A stretch of 53,484 nt of DNA, taken from the NCBI RefSeq assembly GCF_024345835.1, contig NZ_JAGQBW010000019.1, forward strand, positions 1 to 53,484, written 5' to 3'. The stretch is from Synechococcus sp. HJ21-Hayes. Lineage in GTDB: Bacteria > Cyanobacteriota > Cyanobacteriia > PCC-6307 > Cyanobiaceae. Shown piece after piece: positions 26,101 through 35,300 of the stretch; the first letter of the stretch is position 1; each line of letters starts with the position of its first letter. Below the pieces are notes generated by a model. That model did no database searches. It was not told the origin of the DNA and saw nothing but the letters and a program-made list of their open reading frames with translations. Position numbers and translations under genes: made by a program.

Positions 26101-28538
26101 GCCGGGAAGACGCCTTCCGGAGCGCGGCGCTGCGGCTGATGTATTGCTCGCCAACGATGGAGCTGGGCGTGGACATCTCCTCGCTCAACACCGTCTACAT
26201 GCGCAATGTGCCGCCCACTCCGGCCAACTATGCGCAGCGCAGCGGCCGCGCGGGTCGTAGCGGTCAGCCTGCGCTAGTGCTCAGCTACTGCGGCGCCACT
26301 TCCCCGCACGATCAGTATTTCTTCGCGGATCCGGTGCGGATGGTGGCGGGTGCCGTCAGTGCCCCAACGCTGGAGCTGGCGAATGAGGAGTTGCTCAAGG
26401 CCCATTTCCGGGCGTTGTGGCTGGCGGCCACGCGACAACGCCTGCCTGGGAAGGTGAAGGAACTGGTGGACATCAGCGCGCCAGGGCGTCCGGTTCAAGC
26501 CGAGTTAATGGAGGCCCTCTCGAAGGATGAGGCCTATCGCACCGCCCAGGCTGACTGTCAGGCCATTGTCGACGACCTACTGGAGAAGCAGTGGCTGGGA
26601 GCCACGCCACCGCCCTGGCTGACGGGCAGCTGGCTGGAATCCCTCACCCGCGGCGCTGCCCTGGATTTCGACGCAGCACTCAGCCGCTGGCGTGAGCTGC
26701 TCGAAGCGGTGGACAGCCAGATCAACCAGGCCCTGAAGGATCTGGGCAATCACGCCCTGAGCGAACGGGAACGCCAGGCAGCGGATACACGCCTGCGGGC
26801 GGCACGGATGCAACAACAACTGCTGCTCGCCGACAAACCCGGCAGCCGCAACACCAACAACGACTTCAGCACCTACCGCTACCTGGCCAGCCAGGGCTTC
26901 ATGCCTGGCTACAACTTCCCGCGACTACCGCTGATGGCCTACATCCCGGGCAGCCGCGAGCAGGTGGGCGGCGGCACCTACATCACTCGCCCCCGCTTTG
27001 TGGGCATCAGTGAGTTCGGCCCCCACTCGCTGATTTATCACGAGGGCAACACCTACAAGGTGAAGGGGGCCCTGCTCGGCCTGCAGGACAACGCCATGGC
27101 TGCCGGTACGGCAACTTTGGCCACGCAGGACGCGCTCGTATGTGGTGCCTGCGGCCATGCCCACCTCGGCGATGCCGCTGAATCAGAGTTGTGCTGCCAC
27201 TGCGGCACACCGCTCAAGCTGCACCCCGAAGGCAAAGCGGTGCGGATCCCCAGGCTCTATCAAATCGAGCAGGTCACTACGAAGAGGGCTGATCGGATCA
27301 CCTCTGACGACGAGGAGCGCCAACGGCTCGGCTATGAGCTGATCACCACGTACGAATTCCCCAAGGAAAACGGCGTGGTGAAGGTGGCCAAGGCCCAGGT
27401 GAGCTGTGGTGGCCAGCCCCTGCTGGAGATCAGCTATGCGCCGGCTACCCAGATCAGCCGCGTGAACCTGGGCTGGCGGCGGCGGGAAAACAAGAACGAC
27501 ATGGGCTTCCCGATCCACCCGATCAACGGGCAGTGGGGCGGGGAGAAGGATCTGCGCGGCGATGCAGCTGAAGACGACGGTCCTGAGGTGGGTTTCGTGA
27601 AGATCACGCCCTATGTGCAGGATCGCAAGAACGCTCTGCTGGTGCGATTCCTGGGCGAGTGGCAGCCACAGCAACTGGTGAGCATCAAGAGCGCGATCAA
27701 GCGAGGCATTGAGGTGGCCTTCCAGCTCGATGGCAGTGAGATCGCCGCCGAGCTGATGCCGAATGAGGAATCAGCCACAGCCCTGCTGCTCTACGAATCC
27801 GCCGAAGGGGGTGCCGGTGCCCTTAGCCGGCTAGTGGAGAGCGCCTCGGCATTGCAGGCTGTTGCCAAAACGGCGCTGGATATTTGCCATTGGCGCTGGG
27901 ATGGGGAGATGCCGGCGTTGGAAGCCCAGCTGGTGAATGCCGATCCCGAATGCGAAGCCGGTTGCTATCGCTGCCTGCTCGGCTACCACAACCAGCGTGA
28001 TCACGATCTGATCGATCGCCAGCTGCCCGAGCTCAAGCAATTGCTGCTCAACCTGGCGCGGTGTGAGCTCCTGGGCCAGGGCGGCGTGGATGGGCGCAGC
28101 GCCATCTTGGAGCGCCTCAAGGGCCTAGCTGGAAGCGGGCTCGAGAAGCTTTGGCTCGACACGCTCTACAACCACGGGCACCATCTTCCGGACAATGCCC
28201 AGCAGGAAGTGCCTGGCCACTTCGTGACGCCGGACTTCACCTACAAGCAGGCCTGCGCCGTGGTGTTCATCGATGGCCCCCATCACGAGCAGCCTCTGCA
28301 GCAACGGCTGGATCAGCAAAAGCGGCAAGCGTTGATCGATGCAGGCATCACCGTGGTGGTGTTCATGCAAGACACCACCAGCTGGCCGGCGTTGTTGAGC
28401 GAGTATGGCTGGTTGTTTGGGGAGGGGCGAAGAAGCGCAGTTGGTGAGAAGGCTCCAGATGCAACGTCCGGCAGCCTCGGTGAGGCCTTTGATGCGGTCT
28501 TTGCTCAACACAGTGATCTGCTCGGAGGTGGCCAATGA
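23115..28538 (+). CDS. Giant DEAD/DEAH helicase with DUF1998 module and C-terminal nuclease-like domain
   Basis: 1,807 residues from ATG 23115, chosen because MDVFSFCNRVVEDYGQFSRS matches the usual start of this helicase family. Motifs: Walker A TSGTGSGKS (S at 112), Ib YPMNALCNSQ, II DELH (235-238), III GTSATMA, VI QRSGRAGRSGQ (from 1041). Zinc-ribbon CxxC pairs occur (FCRSCGQ, FCPSCG, VCGACGH with CCHCG). The DUF1998/MZB module has LYESAEGGAGALSRL and a cysteine set from residue 1613 (CEAGCYRC, YHNQRDH). The last 90 residues carry PDFTY (D1707) and VFIDGPHH (D1720), resembling DUF559/Vsr-like PD-(D/E)xK nucleases. It combines what DISARM splits into DrmA and DrmB; Druantia DruE is the other relative to consider. 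ATGA overlap with the next gene. Confidence 0.9.
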   Translation: MDVFSFCNRVVEDYGQFSRSFTQIKAPDLQAFVDGSYGKGEYWPSPLIQLNPSFVSGGAIGELVEAGLLHPECSRIFRWGKDNGPGQELQLHRHQREAIEIARRGGSFVVTSGTGSGKSLGYIIPIVNRVLEAREAGDQQRRIRAIVIYPMNALCNSQLEELQKYLGLGYPDGPRVTFARYTGQESDEEREKIKNDPPDILLTNYVMLEYILTRQDPLDQKVISDAKGLEFLVLDELHTYRGRQGADVALLVRRVRQRLNADLLCIGTSATMASEGTAKERNSTVAHVSSKLFGAAIPSEQIVTETLQRCTGGDLPSAEELKQALQADLSPPATQIWTAADLREHPLARWVELELGLEREDGLADGKWVRCKPHTLQQASKTLAEQTGLDDEQILGSLRDFLLAAYQVEVGPNRRFFAFRLHQFVSAGGDVHATLQAPGQRYLSLKAQKYQPNVGRQSLLYPVVFCRSCGQEFHPVWAHLNNRIPVQIDPREFSDESSLRERDVVNGYFMPDAEGTYNVDDLEKANFPDGWLEPDRNDELVLKRTYREFAPVPARFRSDGGASSDGLPGWFLKGSFRFCPSCGVEHGVRSSEFRKLCGLNSEGRSSATTTLSLAVLRQLLSFPPEEIPDQARKLLAFSDNRQDASLQAGHFNDFVRVLQLRAGLVAALNAQGEKELSLETLAQETEKALRLEAEDFIAIPKVKPNVEQSNRRALRGVLEYRLIVDLRRGWRLTNPNLEQLRLLEVDYAELVNCAEDQADWGQRHPLLAQASSEERFLICHRLLEELRERLAIDCDALVQEEFERRKKAAADLEEVWSIGSDEKPELARSIVTSPVPQELKNRGVEGLSLRGEFGRWLKARERWRSVEDLYRGFKWKDDLYQEVVGHVLEMLTAWGLVKQVEVRLGRKASEVMQGWRLNSTALRWTLVDPEAEPQDRYPKRLMEARQSSGRRGPVNPYFRRLYADLANLIATEGRPFLQTLLAREHTAQVDAGERERREDAFRSAALRLMYCSPTMELGVDISSLNTVYMRNVPPTPANYAQRSGRAGRSGQPALVLSYCGATSPHDQYFFADPVRMVAGAVSAPTLELANEELLKAHFRALWLAATRQRLPGKVKELVDISAPGRPVQAELMEALSKDEAYRTAQADCQAIVDDLLEKQWLGATPPPWLTGSWLESLTRGAALDFDAALSRWRELLEAVDSQINQALKDLGNHALSERERQAADTRLRAARMQQQLLLADKPGSRNTNNDFSTYRYLASQGFMPGYNFPRLPLMAYIPGSREQVGGGTYITRPRFVGISEFGPHSLIYHEGNTYKVKGALLGLQDNAMAAGTATLATQDALVCGACGHAHLGDAAESELCCHCGTPLKLHPEGKAVRIPRLYQIEQVTTKRADRITSDDEERQRLGYELITTYEFPKENGVVKVAKAQVSCGGQPLLEISYAPATQISRVNLGWRRRENKNDMGFPIHPINGQWGGEKDLRGDAAEDDGPEVGFVKITPYVQDRKNALLVRFLGEWQPQQLVSIKSAIKRGIEVAFQLDGSEIAAELMPNEESATALLLYESAEGGAGALSRLVESASALQAVAKTALDICHWRWDGEMPALEAQLVNADPECEAGCYRCLLGYHNQRDHDLIDRQLPELKQLLLNLARCELLGQGGVDGRSAILERLKGLAGSGLEKLWLDTLYNHGHHLPDNAQQEVPGHFVTPDFTYKQACAVVFIDGPHHEQPLQQRLDQQKRQALIDAGITVVVFMQDTTSWPALLSEYGWLFGEGRRSAVGEKAPDATSGSLGEAFDAVFAQHSDLLGGGQ

Positions 28539-31507
28539 CCCTCACGCCAATTCAGGCCCCCGTTGGCGACATCCCCAGCCCCGGCTCGATCGTGAAGGTG
28601 CGCGGGCGCGAGTGGATCGCCCTGCCCCAGAGCCAAAGCGAAAAGCACGAGCAGGTGCTCAAGCTGCGCCCGCTCGGCGGCGGTGACCAGAGCATCGCCA
28701 CGCTGTATTGGCCGCTGGAGGGAGCGGCCGTGAAGCCGGCCAGCTTTGATCCACCAGATCCCAGTCAGAGCGGATCCCAGAGCTCGGCACTCCTGTTGCG
28801 CGATGCCCTGCTGCTCAAGCTCCGCGCCGGGGCTGGCCCCTTCCGCAGCCTGGGCAACGTGGCTCTGGAGCCAAGGCCCTATCAGCTGGTGCCGTTGCTG
28901 ATGGCGCTCAAGCAACCGGTCACCCGGGTGCTGATCGCCGATGAGGTGGGCCTGGGTAAGACCGTGGAGGCGTTGTTGATTGCCCGGGAACTGCTCGACC
29001 GCGGTGAGATCCGCCAGATCACGGTGATCTGCCCGCCGCACCTGTGTGAGAAGTGGCGTGCCGACATGCAGGGACAGTTCAACCTCGCTTCTGAGGTGGT
29101 GCGGCCAGGCACAGCTCAGAAGCTGGAGCGGGGGCTACCGGCCGGAAAGTCGATCTTCGATGTGATCCCGTTCACGGTGGTGAGCCTTGATTGGATCAAG
29201 AGCGATCGCAACCGCGAGGGCTTCCTCCGCAGCTGCGGTGACTTTGTGATCGTGGATGAGGCCCACACCTGCGCGGCCCGCAAAGGGGGAGGGCGCCAGC
29301 AGCGCTACGAGCTGTTGCGGGGCCTGTCGCGGAAACCCGATCGCCACCTGGTGTTGCTCACGGCCACCCCCCATAGCGGCGACCAGGAAGCCTTCGACAA
29401 CCTGTTGGGCCTGCTGGATCCCAAGTTCGAGGGGCTCAGTTCCATGCCCGATGGCGAACGGCGGCGTGAGCTGCGGTTGGATCTGGGTAACTACTTCGTG
29501 CAGCGCCGCCGCCAAGACCTCAAGGAGGAATGGGGCACGGGCGGCGCCGACTTCCCGGATCGTGAAACCCGAGAAGCCGTCTACACCCTCAGCGGCGATT
29601 GGGGTGAGCTGTTCAACGACGTGCTCGCTTATGCGCGCGAGCTGATCCGACGCACTGCTGGCGACACCAAGCGGCGCCAACGCATGAGCTGGTGGGCGGC
29701 ACTCGCCCTGTTGCGCTGCGTCAGCAGCAGCCCTGCAGCTGCCTCTGCCTCCCTGCGTACCAAGTTGTTCAACCTCCAGAACACCAGCGGCGACGAAGCC
29801 GAGCAAGGCGGCGACGACTTCGATGATGACCTCGAAGCCATGGCCCAGCTCTCGGTTCTCGATGGCGCCGAAGAAGAGTTCAGCGGAGAAGAAGCGGCCC
29901 CTGGCGCCGATCTCGCCATCGCAGAAGACGCTGAGCACCTGCAGGATCTGATTGCCCGGGCCAACCTGCTGCGCGGCAAGGCTCATGATCCCAAGCTCAA
30001 GCAGCTGATCAAGGATCTCAAGGCGCTGCTGGCAGAAGGCTTCCGGCCCGTGGTGTTCTGCCGCTTCCGCCCTACCGCTCACTACCTGGCCGAGCAGCTC
30101 GCCGAGGAACTGCCCAAGCGGAGCCACGTGGTGATGGCCGTCACCGGCGACCTGCCTCCCGAGGAGCGGGTGCTGCGCATCCGCGAGCTGCAGGACGAAC
30201 TCGCCAGCGGCAAGGTGCCGGTGTTGGTGGCCACCGACTGTCTGTCAGAGGGCATCGACCTGCAGCACACCTTCGATGCGGTGGTGCACTACGACCTCTG
30301 CTGGAACCCCACCCGTCACGAACAACGGGAAGGCCGGGTTGATCGCTTTGGTCAGGCCCGCAGCGCCGTGCGTGCACTGATGTTGCACGGCGGCAGCTCC
30401 AACCCGGTGGACGATCGGGTGCGCACGGTGATCCTTGAGAAAGAGAAAACGATCCGCAAGGAGCTGGGGGTGAGCGTGCCGATTCCCGGCAACGCCAACA
30501 CGATCACCCAGGCGGTGCTCAGCAGCATCCTCGGCGAAGTGGCCCAGGAGCAGCAGCTGGGGCTGGATCTAGGGCTCGTCGAGCTGGATGGCGATCAGCA
30601 GCTGGGGCTGGAAGCCGTGATCGATGCGCAGTGGCAGAGCGCCAAGGAGAACGCCAAGGAAACGCGCACGATCTTTGCCCAGCGCAGCCTCAAGCCAGAA
30701 GAAGCGCTGAGCGAATGGGAGCGCACCCGCGAATCCCTCGGTAGCGATGCCGCCGTGGAGCGCCTGGTGGTGAATGCGTGCCGGCGGTTGAACCTGCCGA
30801 TCGGGGCCCTGGGAGCTAACAGCGGCTGTTGGGAGCTCGACCTCACGCGGCTGGAGGACAAACACCTCCCGTTGCTGGAGCGACTACGCAACCATGACCT
30901 CGACGGCCGCCTGCGCCTGTGCTTCCGCTCACCCGCCCGCGATGGCGCCCAGCTCCTGAGCCGCTCCCACCCCCTGGTGGTGGAGCTGGCTGATTTTGTG
31001 GCCGAGCGGGCGCTCAGTGGCCTGGAGCCTGAACTGGCGGCGCGCGCCTCGGCCATCCGTACCAAGGCGGTGCCATCCCGCACCCAGCTGCTTGTGTTGC
31101 GGCTCCGCCACCAGCTGCATCAAGACCGCTGGACTGGCAGTGGCTACGAGGCACTGCCCGATCTGTTGGTGGAGGAGTGCCTCACCGTGCGGGTGAACGG
31201 CGATCAGGTGGAGCCGCTGGAGGGATCCGCTGCGCTGGAGCTGCTGGAGGCGCCACCCGCGCGCAACGTTGCGACTGGAGAACGAACGCGCTGGCTCACG
31301 GAAGCCGTGGCTGGTCTTGATGCGCTGCAGCCTGCGTTGCAAGCACTGGCAGAACGCCGAGCCCAGCTGGCAGAAGACGATCACCGCCGCGTACGCGAGG
31401 CCTCGCTGCGCAGCAGGGAAACCCTTCGGATGCGCTTCAAGTGCGAACCCGCCCCTGCCGTGGATGTGATCGGCCTGTTTCTGCTGCTACCAGCTCCAGT
31501 CCTATGA
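28535..31507 (+). CDS. DrmD-like SNF2-family helicase
   Basis: 990 residues. The N-terminal domain (PSPGSIVKVRGREWIALP) matches the start of DISARM DrmD and related SNF2 proteins. Helicase motifs: DEVGLGKTVEALL (D at 136), CPPHLCEKW, DEAH (241-244), LLTATPHSG, then lobe 2 with VVFCRFRPTAHYLAEQL, VLVATDCLSEGIDLQ and RHEQREGRVDRFGQ. A long helical C-terminal region (about 650-990) follows. Such proteins translocate on double-stranded DNA. The ATG overlaps the upstream helicase stop, so the two helicases are made together. The 3' end overlaps the antisense PIN toxin gene by six bases. Confidence 0.87.
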   Translation: MTLTPIQAPVGDIPSPGSIVKVRGREWIALPQSQSEKHEQVLKLRPLGGGDQSIATLYWPLEGAAVKPASFDPPDPSQSGSQSSALLLRDALLLKLRAGAGPFRSLGNVALEPRPYQLVPLLMALKQPVTRVLIADEVGLGKTVEALLIARELLDRGEIRQITVICPPHLCEKWRADMQGQFNLASEVVRPGTAQKLERGLPAGKSIFDVIPFTVVSLDWIKSDRNREGFLRSCGDFVIVDEAHTCAARKGGGRQQRYELLRGLSRKPDRHLVLLTATPHSGDQEAFDNLLGLLDPKFEGLSSMPDGERRRELRLDLGNYFVQRRRQDLKEEWGTGGADFPDRETREAVYTLSGDWGELFNDVLAYARELIRRTAGDTKRRQRMSWWAALALLRCVSSSPAAASASLRTKLFNLQNTSGDEAEQGGDDFDDDLEAMAQLSVLDGAEEEFSGEEAAPGADLAIAEDAEHLQDLIARANLLRGKAHDPKLKQLIKDLKALLAEGFRPVVFCRFRPTAHYLAEQLAEELPKRSHVVMAVTGDLPPEERVLRIRELQDELASGKVPVLVATDCLSEGIDLQHTFDAVVHYDLCWNPTRHEQREGRVDRFGQARSAVRALMLHGGSSNPVDDRVRTVILEKEKTIRKELGVSVPIPGNANTITQAVLSSILGEVAQEQQLGLDLGLVELDGDQQLGLEAVIDAQWQSAKENAKETRTIFAQRSLKPEEALSEWERTRESLGSDAAVERLVVNACRRLNLPIGALGANSGCWELDLTRLEDKHLPLLERLRNHDLDGRLRLCFRSPARDGAQLLSRSHPLVVELADFVAERALSGLEPELAARASAIRTKAVPSRTQLLVLRLRHQLHQDRWTGSGYEALPDLLVEECLTVRVNGDQVEPLEGSAALELLEAPPARNVATGERTRWLTEAVAGLDALQPALQALAERRAQLAEDDHRRVREASLRSRETLRMRFKCEPAPAVDVIGLFLLLPAPVL

Positions 31508-31897
31508 ACTTGGTTTTACCGCCACATCCGGAAACAGCTCCAGCAGCTTGCGATCAAACGTCAACAGCGGGCACTCCAATTGCTGGGCGAGCAGCACGAA
31601 TTCAGCGTCGTAGCTGGAGCAGCCGTAGCTGTGGGCCAGCTCAAGGGCCTCTGCACTCTCGATGGCCATGGTTTGCGGCAGAAACCGCTGTTCCGCATCG
31701 CGGAGATGGAGAAGGGCCTGATCAAGATCCAGCAGGCCTGCCCTCAGGTATTTCAAGTGAATATGGCGAAACTCGTAGACCCATAACCCCGGCAGCCGCC
31801 ACTCGGGATCGGCGATCCACCAATACGCAACGGCTTCGGCGTGGGAGCTGGGCAGAAACAGCTCGATCAGCACGTTGGTGTCGACAACAACGCTCAG
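31502..31897 (-). CDS. PIN-domain toxin of an antisense toxin-antitoxin pair
   Basis: 131 residues if read from CTG 31897, whose CTGA overlaps the antitoxin stop; this start is needed to include the first PIN motif SVVVDTNVLIEL. A GTG at 31873 would delete the first aspartate. Other PIN positions are visible: LWVYEFRHIHLKYL (Glu), SYDAEFVLLAQQL (Asp) and LLTFDRKLLELF (Asp). VapC/FitB-like toxins are RNases. The gene lies between the two main defence genes but on the opposite strand. Confidence 0.75.
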   Translation of the reverse strand: MSVVVDTNVLIELFLPSSHAEAVAYWWIADPEWRLPGLWVYEFRHIHLKYLRAGLLDLDQALLHLRDAEQRFLPQTMAIESAEALELAHSYGCSSYDAEFVLLAQQLECPLLTFDRKLLELFPDVAVKPSS

Positions 31898-32283
31898 GGC
31901 TGCGGCCTCTGCACGGGGGCCACTGGTTCGAGCTCACGTGGATGGCTATCTCGACCGATCGCCGCAATGATCTCCTCGCTGGTCAGTGGCGGCCCCTTGA
32001 AATGGCTGCGCAGTTCAGCGAAGTGGTCGAGTTCAGCCTGAATCTCTTCTGGGGTGCGTTGGTCGAGCTGCGCAGCGCGGGCAGCCCCCGGGAAGCGGGC
32101 CTGAATCTCGCGGATCCGTGCCAATGCCGCCTCCTGATCAACGGCGGCGGGCACGACGGCCGCATCCGCCAGCTCCAGGGCGGCGATGGTTTCGTTGTTG
32201 AGGCTGCGGCGGTGCCGTTTGGCGCGCTCTTTCAGGCGCGCCACCAGGTCGTCGGGCACGTTGCGCAGCGTGAGCGTGGCCAT
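31894..32283 (-). CDS. Ribbon-helix-helix antitoxin
   Basis: 129 residues from ATG 32283. The N-terminus MATLTLRNVPDDLVARLKER, with RRSLNNETIAALE, is a textbook FitA/Arc-like ribbon-helix-helix DNA-binding domain. The longer-than-usual C-terminal part (about 50-129) includes an RTPEEIQAELDHFAELR helix and a tail likely to bind the toxin. It precedes the PIN gene with overlapping stop and start. In such pairs the complex represses its own promoter, which here would lie in the 88 bases before the methyltransferase start on the other strand. Confidence 0.75.
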   Translation of the reverse strand: MATLTLRNVPDDLVARLKERAKRHRRSLNNETIAALELADAAVVPAAVDQEAALARIREIQARFPGAARAAQLDQRTPEEIQAELDHFAELRSHFKGPPLTSEEIIAAIGRDSHPRELEPVAPVQRPQP

Positions 32284-32371
32284 CGGCCCAGGCCTCCAGG
32301 AGCAAAGACAACAAGCTGACAGCAGTCTGACAGCACTTCGCCTTCTCTGAGCCCCTGCCTCGCTTCCTCCC

Positions 32372-35300
32372 ATGGCCCGCGCCACCGCCACCGTCACCTT
32401 TCAGGCCCTGGAGCTCAAGGGCAGCTTGCTGCCGGCCTCACTGCTCGAAGAGGTGTCCAAGTTCAACCGCCCCAAAGAGCTGTTGCTGGACCCCCACGAC
32501 TACGGCTTGAGCCGCGGGGAACGCCTGCGGGATCGCATCGATGCGGCCTGGGTGCTCACCAAGGAGCTCTGGGAGGACTACGGCAACCTGAAGGAACGGG
32601 CCGGTGCGAGTACTGCTGGGCTGCATTTCGGGCTGCGGCTGCTGCGCGAGGTGTTCGGATGGAGCGGTGTGGAGCCTTGCAGCGGGTGGCAGCAGGGCGA
32701 GTCGCGCTATCCGATCACCCACCGGGCCTTTGATGGCGCCGTGCCCTTGATCCTGCGGGGCATCGACGCGGGCGATCTGGATCGCGGCAGCAAGCAGTTC
32801 GGCCAAGACGACCGCAAACGCTCACCCCACAGCTGCCTGCAGGAATGCCTCAATGCCGACGACACCGCCAACTGGGGCGTGCTGCTCAGCGGCGATGGGC
32901 TGCGTCTGCTGCATGACAACCCCTCGCTGGTGAAACCCGCCTACCTGGCGGCCGACCTGGAATTAATGATCGAGGGCGAGCGCTTCGATGAGTTCTCGGT
33001 GCTCTGGCTGGTGCTGCATGCCAGCCGCTTCCAACACCCCAACACGGGCAGCTGCGTGCTCGATGACTGGAAGCAGAAGGCAGAGGAATCAGGCGAGCGG
33101 GTTCTAGGCGCCCTGCGCAGCGGGGTGCAGAGCGCATTGGAGTCGCTGGGTTCGGGATTCCTCAACCACCCCGCCAATGGGGATCTGCGCGATGCACTGT
33201 TCAAGAACCACACCCTGAACAACCAGCAGTTCCATGAGCAACTGCTGCGGCTGGTGTATCGGTTCCTGTTCCTGTTCACCGCAGAAGATCGGGATCTGCT
33301 GTTCCCTCGCGAGGTCGACAAGGGTGACCCGCGCCGCCGGATTTATCGCGAGGGCTACAGCGTTAGCCGGCTGCGGGAGCTCGCGATCAAGCGCAGCGCC
33401 TATGAGGGCGACTACGGCGATCTGTGGGAGCTGCAGCGGCTGGTGTTCCAGCAACTGAGCATCGGCAACTCCCCGCTGGGGCTGCCCGGCTTGGGCGGCC
33501 TGTTCAGCCTGGAGCAGTGCCAAGACCTGCAAGGTGCTGAGCTGTGCAACGGGCCATTGCTAGAGGCGATCAAGGCAATCGGCTGGTTCGACGCTGGCGG
33601 CACCTTCACCCGGGTGCGCTACCGCGACCTCAACACCGAAGAACTCGGCAGTGTGTACGAGGGATTGCTGGAGCTTCACCCTCAGCCCGAGCCCAAAGGA
33701 GTGTCATGGGAATGGCGTTATTCGGGAGGAGCAGGCAGCGACCGCAAAACCACCGGCAGCTACTACACCCCGGATGCCCTGGTGCAAGAGCTGATCAAGA
33801 GCGCCCTGGTGCCCGTGATCGACGACCGGCTCAGCAAAGCCGTTGGGGCAGCTGAGCAGGAAAAGGCCCTGCTCAACATCAAGGTGATCGACCCCGCCTG
33901 CGGCAGCGGACACTTTTTGCTGGCCGCCGCACGGCGACTGGCGGTAGCCCTGGCCCAGGTGCGCGCCGGCGACGATCAACCCAGCGAAGACGACCGCCAG
34001 CACGCCCTACGCGATGTGGTGGCCCACTGCATCTATGCGGTGGACAAGAACCCGATGGCGGTGGAGCTCTGCAAGGTGGCGCTGTGGATCGAAGCGATTG
34101 ATCCGGGCAAACCGCTCAGCTTTCTCGATGCCCACATCCAGTGCGGCGATTCGTTGGTGGGTGTGTTTGACCCTGAGGTGCTGGATGAGGGCATCCCCGA
34201 TGAGGCCTACAAGCAGCTGACGGGTGATGACAAAACGGTGTGCTCCAGCCTGAAGAAAGAAAACGCGGCAGCGCGCAAAACCAGCAGCCGAGGGGGATCC
34301 AACCGAGGCATTCAGGGCAGCTTTGATCTCAGTGGAGCCAAGCCACGTAGCCGCAGTCAGGAAGCACTACAAGCCATTGAGGCGATGCCGGAGACAACGC
34401 TGGCTGAGAGCGCTGCCAAGCAAGCGGCTTATGCGAACTGGCTCGAGCACAGCGGGCAAGATCCAGAGGCCTTGGCGGCGGATCTGTTCACCGCCGCGTT
34501 CTTTCTGGCTAAAACAAGTAGCTCACGCGCCACGGTGCCGACGACAGAGCACTTGCTGAGGCTTTTGGGCGGACAACTTGTTGAAGAGGCAATGGAAGAG
34601 GCCGTTGTGCAAGCTTCCCAGAACTTCCGCTTCTTCCATTGGCACCTGCGCTTTGGCGATGTGATGGCGCGAGGTGGTTTCGATTGCGTGCTGGGCAATC
34701 CGCCATGGGAGCGGATCAAGCTGCAGGAGAAAGAATTCTTTGCGGCGCGCTCTGAGGCCATCGCCACGGCGCCCAACAAGGCTGCGCGAGAGCGGTTGAT
34801 CAAAGCCCTCAGCAGCTCAGATGCCAGTGAGGCTGATCGGCAGATGGTTGAGGAGTTTGGGCTGGCCAAACGCGAGGCTGAAGGCAGCGGAATGTTCATT
34901 CGAGGGAGTGGTCGCTACGCACTCACAGCAGTCGGAGATTTGAACACCTACGCGCTATTTGCCGAGCACTTTCTAAGCCTAATTGGTCCTCGTGGGCGCT
35001 CGGGTTTTATTGTGCCATCGGGGGTGGCCACGGATTACTCTTGCCGAAACTTCTTTCAGGCCCTTTCTCTCGGCAAAAGAATTATTTCATTCCTCGCCTT
35101 TGACAATACTCTTAGAATATTTCCATCGGTTCATATTGACACGCCCTTTTCTTTGGTAACACTAGGCCTCTCCGACTCAGACCCTGACTTTACTCACTAT
35201 ATCCTTCGCGTAGATCAACTTGCCGATCAGAGGCGGCATTTCAAACTGGGGAGTAATGAAATCAAACTAATCAACCCCAATACTCGCACTTGCCCAGTGT

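Noticed and set aside
23115-28538. Calling the giant helicase DruE of a Druantia system
   Set aside because: Size and DUF1998 fit DruE, but none of the other Druantia genes are visible, while a DrmD-like helicase and a DrmMI-like methyltransferase adjoin it; DISARM-like is the better-supported description.
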